Shown here one piece after another: positions 5,100 to 5,594 of a stretch of DNA of 5,594 nucleotides; position 1 is the first letter of the stretch; each line of letters starts with the position of its first letter. The translations under genes and the position numbers were made by a program. Source of the stretch: an uncultured Sutterella sp. (GTDB lineage Bacteria; Pseudomonadota; Gammaproteobacteria; Burkholderiales; Burkholderiaceae_F); NCBI GenBank assembly GCA_905206365.1, contig CAJLHF010000077.1:1-5594 (forward strand), written 5' to 3'. Under the pieces are notes generated by a model, which saw nothing but the letters and a program-made list of their open reading frames with translations, searched no databases and was not told the DNA's origin.

Positions 5100-5213
5100 C
5101 GAAAATACCGAACATAAATTCAACACCATATCTGCTCAGTGTCTCATTTCGACCCTCCGTTTTCAATGCGATTCAACCCCTACGGGAAGAATCTCGTTTC
5201 GCGTCCGCCTCGG

Positions 5214-5247
5214 GTTTACGGGGAGAAACAACTCCCGGCTCGTAAAC
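5214..5247 (+). promoter_or_regulatory. Two-tier hairpin before the flavoprotein gene
   Basis: GTTTACG (5214-5220) pairs with CGTAAAC (5241-5247). Directly inside, GGGAG (5221-5225) pairs with CTCCC (5232-5236) over AAACAA. The four bases GGCT (5237-5240) bulge out on the 3' side. Twelve base pairs in two aligned blocks is more than expected by chance in this less GC-rich stretch. It could be a leader element or an operator. Confidence 0.4.
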
Positions 5248-5360
5248 ATCGAACTTATAGGCATTTTCCTTAGGAGAAGCGTCCGAACCGAAGGCGCATA
5301 CTCCAAGTAGACGCTCGAGCTCGGAGCTCCGGGGGACCACCGCGGGAGCATCGATAAGTC

Positions 5361-5375
5361 ACACCGCTCGGGTGT
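5361..5375 (+). promoter_or_regulatory. Small hairpin just before the flavoprotein Shine-Dalgarno sequence
   Basis: ACACC (5361-5365) and GGTGT (5371-5375) enclose a 5-nt loop, five bases before AGGAGG. It is weak but well placed to affect translation initiation or mRNA stability. Confidence 0.3.
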
Positions 5376-5380
5376 AATAA

Positions 5381-5386
5381 AGGAGG
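5381..5386 (+). promoter_or_regulatory. Consensus Shine-Dalgarno sequence AGGAGG
   Basis: A perfect AGGAGG six bases before the ATG at 5393, the strongest ribosome site in the window. It decides the start over the out-of-frame ATG at 5388, which lies too close. It suggests high expression of the flavoprotein. Confidence 0.85.
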
Positions 5387-5392
5387 AATGAT

Positions 5393-5594
5393 ATGTCCAC
5401 TCAGATTTCTCGTCGCCATCTGCTCGGTTCCGCTCTCGCGGGCGGCGCCGCCGTCGTTGCCGCGCCGTTGATGGCCGCTCCCGTTCCGCAGAAATGGGAC
5501 GAAACGGTTGACGTTCTGATCGTCGGGTCGGGCTTCGCGGGCCTCGCCGCCGCCATTGAAGCGAAGAAGGCGGGTGCGAACGTGCTCGTCGTCG
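5393..5594 (+). CDS. Tat-exported FAD-dependent flavoprotein, fumarate reductase/flavocytochrome c type (partial, 3' end outside window)
   Basis: Only the first 67 residues are present. They begin with a Tat signal: SRRHLLGSALAGG (6-18), with the twin arginine followed by a hydrophobic alanine-rich stretch to about residue 26 and a probable cleavage after LMAA (26-29). The mature part opens with the FAD-binding Rossmann motif VLIVGSGFAGLAAAIEA (41-57), i.e. G-x-G-x-x-G at 45-50, followed by KKAGANVLVV, the second strand. Export of the folded protein by Tat fits with FAD being inserted in the cytoplasm. The combination is typical of periplasmic FAD_binding_2 enzymes such as fumarate or urocanate reductases and 3-ketosteroid dehydrogenase-like proteins, which use quinol-linked cytochromes as donors. 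The active-site region is beyond the window, so substrate cannot be told. It is preceded by a long, dyad-rich, AT-richer leader, consistent with regulated expression, for example by oxygen or substrate. Confidence 0.85.
   Translation, partial: MSTQISRRHLLGSALAGGAAVVAAPLMAAPVPQKWDETVDVLIVGSGFAGLAAAIEAKKAGANVLVV

Larger units (their letters stand above)
4907..5392. other. 486-bp gene-free region, AT-rich in the middle
   Basis: No convincing gene is present. Open frames of up to about 110 codons exist on both strands, but their translations lack recognisable motifs and disagree with the local codon style. Counted GC is 24/60 at 4981-5040, 28/60 at 5041-5100 and 25/60 at 5101-5160, clearly below the coding regions on either side. 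The low GC and the dyads listed separately suggest a divergent control region for the transporter operon and the flavoprotein gene. Remnants of a lost gene cannot be excluded. Confidence 0.5.

Noticed and set aside
4831..5245. Open frames of about 84 (minus) and 110 (plus) codons in the region before the flavoprotein
   Set aside because: They overlap each other and lack convincing Shine-Dalgarno sequences, recognisable motifs and the codon style of the neighbouring genes.

Overview
The window looks like part of a GC-rich proteobacterial chromosome. It carries a long-form (E. coli-type) QueF, a TetR-family regulator, half of a polar-amino-acid ABC importer and the start of a Tat-exported flavoprotein of the fumarate reductase/flavocytochrome c type. 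Strong Leu-CTC/Gly-GGC codon use, -10 boxes of the form TACAAT and a Tat-exported flavoprotein fit a gut betaproteobacterium such as Sutterellaceae. That placement is an inference from gene style, not proven.

Layout. At 1-161 is an untranslated leader with two hairpins, the second ending one base before the Shine-Dalgarno sequence of a small four-helix membrane protein (162-614, +), which is closed by a strong intrinsic terminator (681-715). A 418-bp non-coding stretch with promoter-like and dyad elements precedes a TetR-family repressor (1134-1874, +). It is followed by queF (2012-2851, +), whose short leader contains a terminator-shaped hairpin and has no Shine-Dalgarno sequence. A bidirectional terminator (2903-2944) separates queF from a convergent minus-strand pair. 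That pair is a family-3 solute-binding protein with a Tat-like signal (3850-4656, -) and, 164 bp downstream, its membrane permease (2978-3685, -). No ATPase is next to them. From 4657 to 5392 lies 736 bp without a convincing gene. Its left part, read on the minus strand, is a chain of hairpins ending in an intrinsic terminator with eight U residues, all inside the leader of the transporter operon. Its right part is AT-richer and holds several dyads. At 5393 a Tat-exported FAD-binding flavoprotein begins and runs off the window.

How it works together. The binding protein and permease should form a periplasmic amino-acid (possibly cystine-like) import system that borrows an ATPase encoded elsewhere. 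QueF makes preQ1 for tRNA queuosine. The flavoprotein is probably a periplasmic anaerobic reductase or dehydrogenase. The membrane protein and the TetR target remain unknown. I see no CRISPR array, transposon, phage gene, rRNA or tRNA. The most interesting material is regulatory: three genes or operons have leaders with strong, sometimes mutually exclusive, RNA structures.
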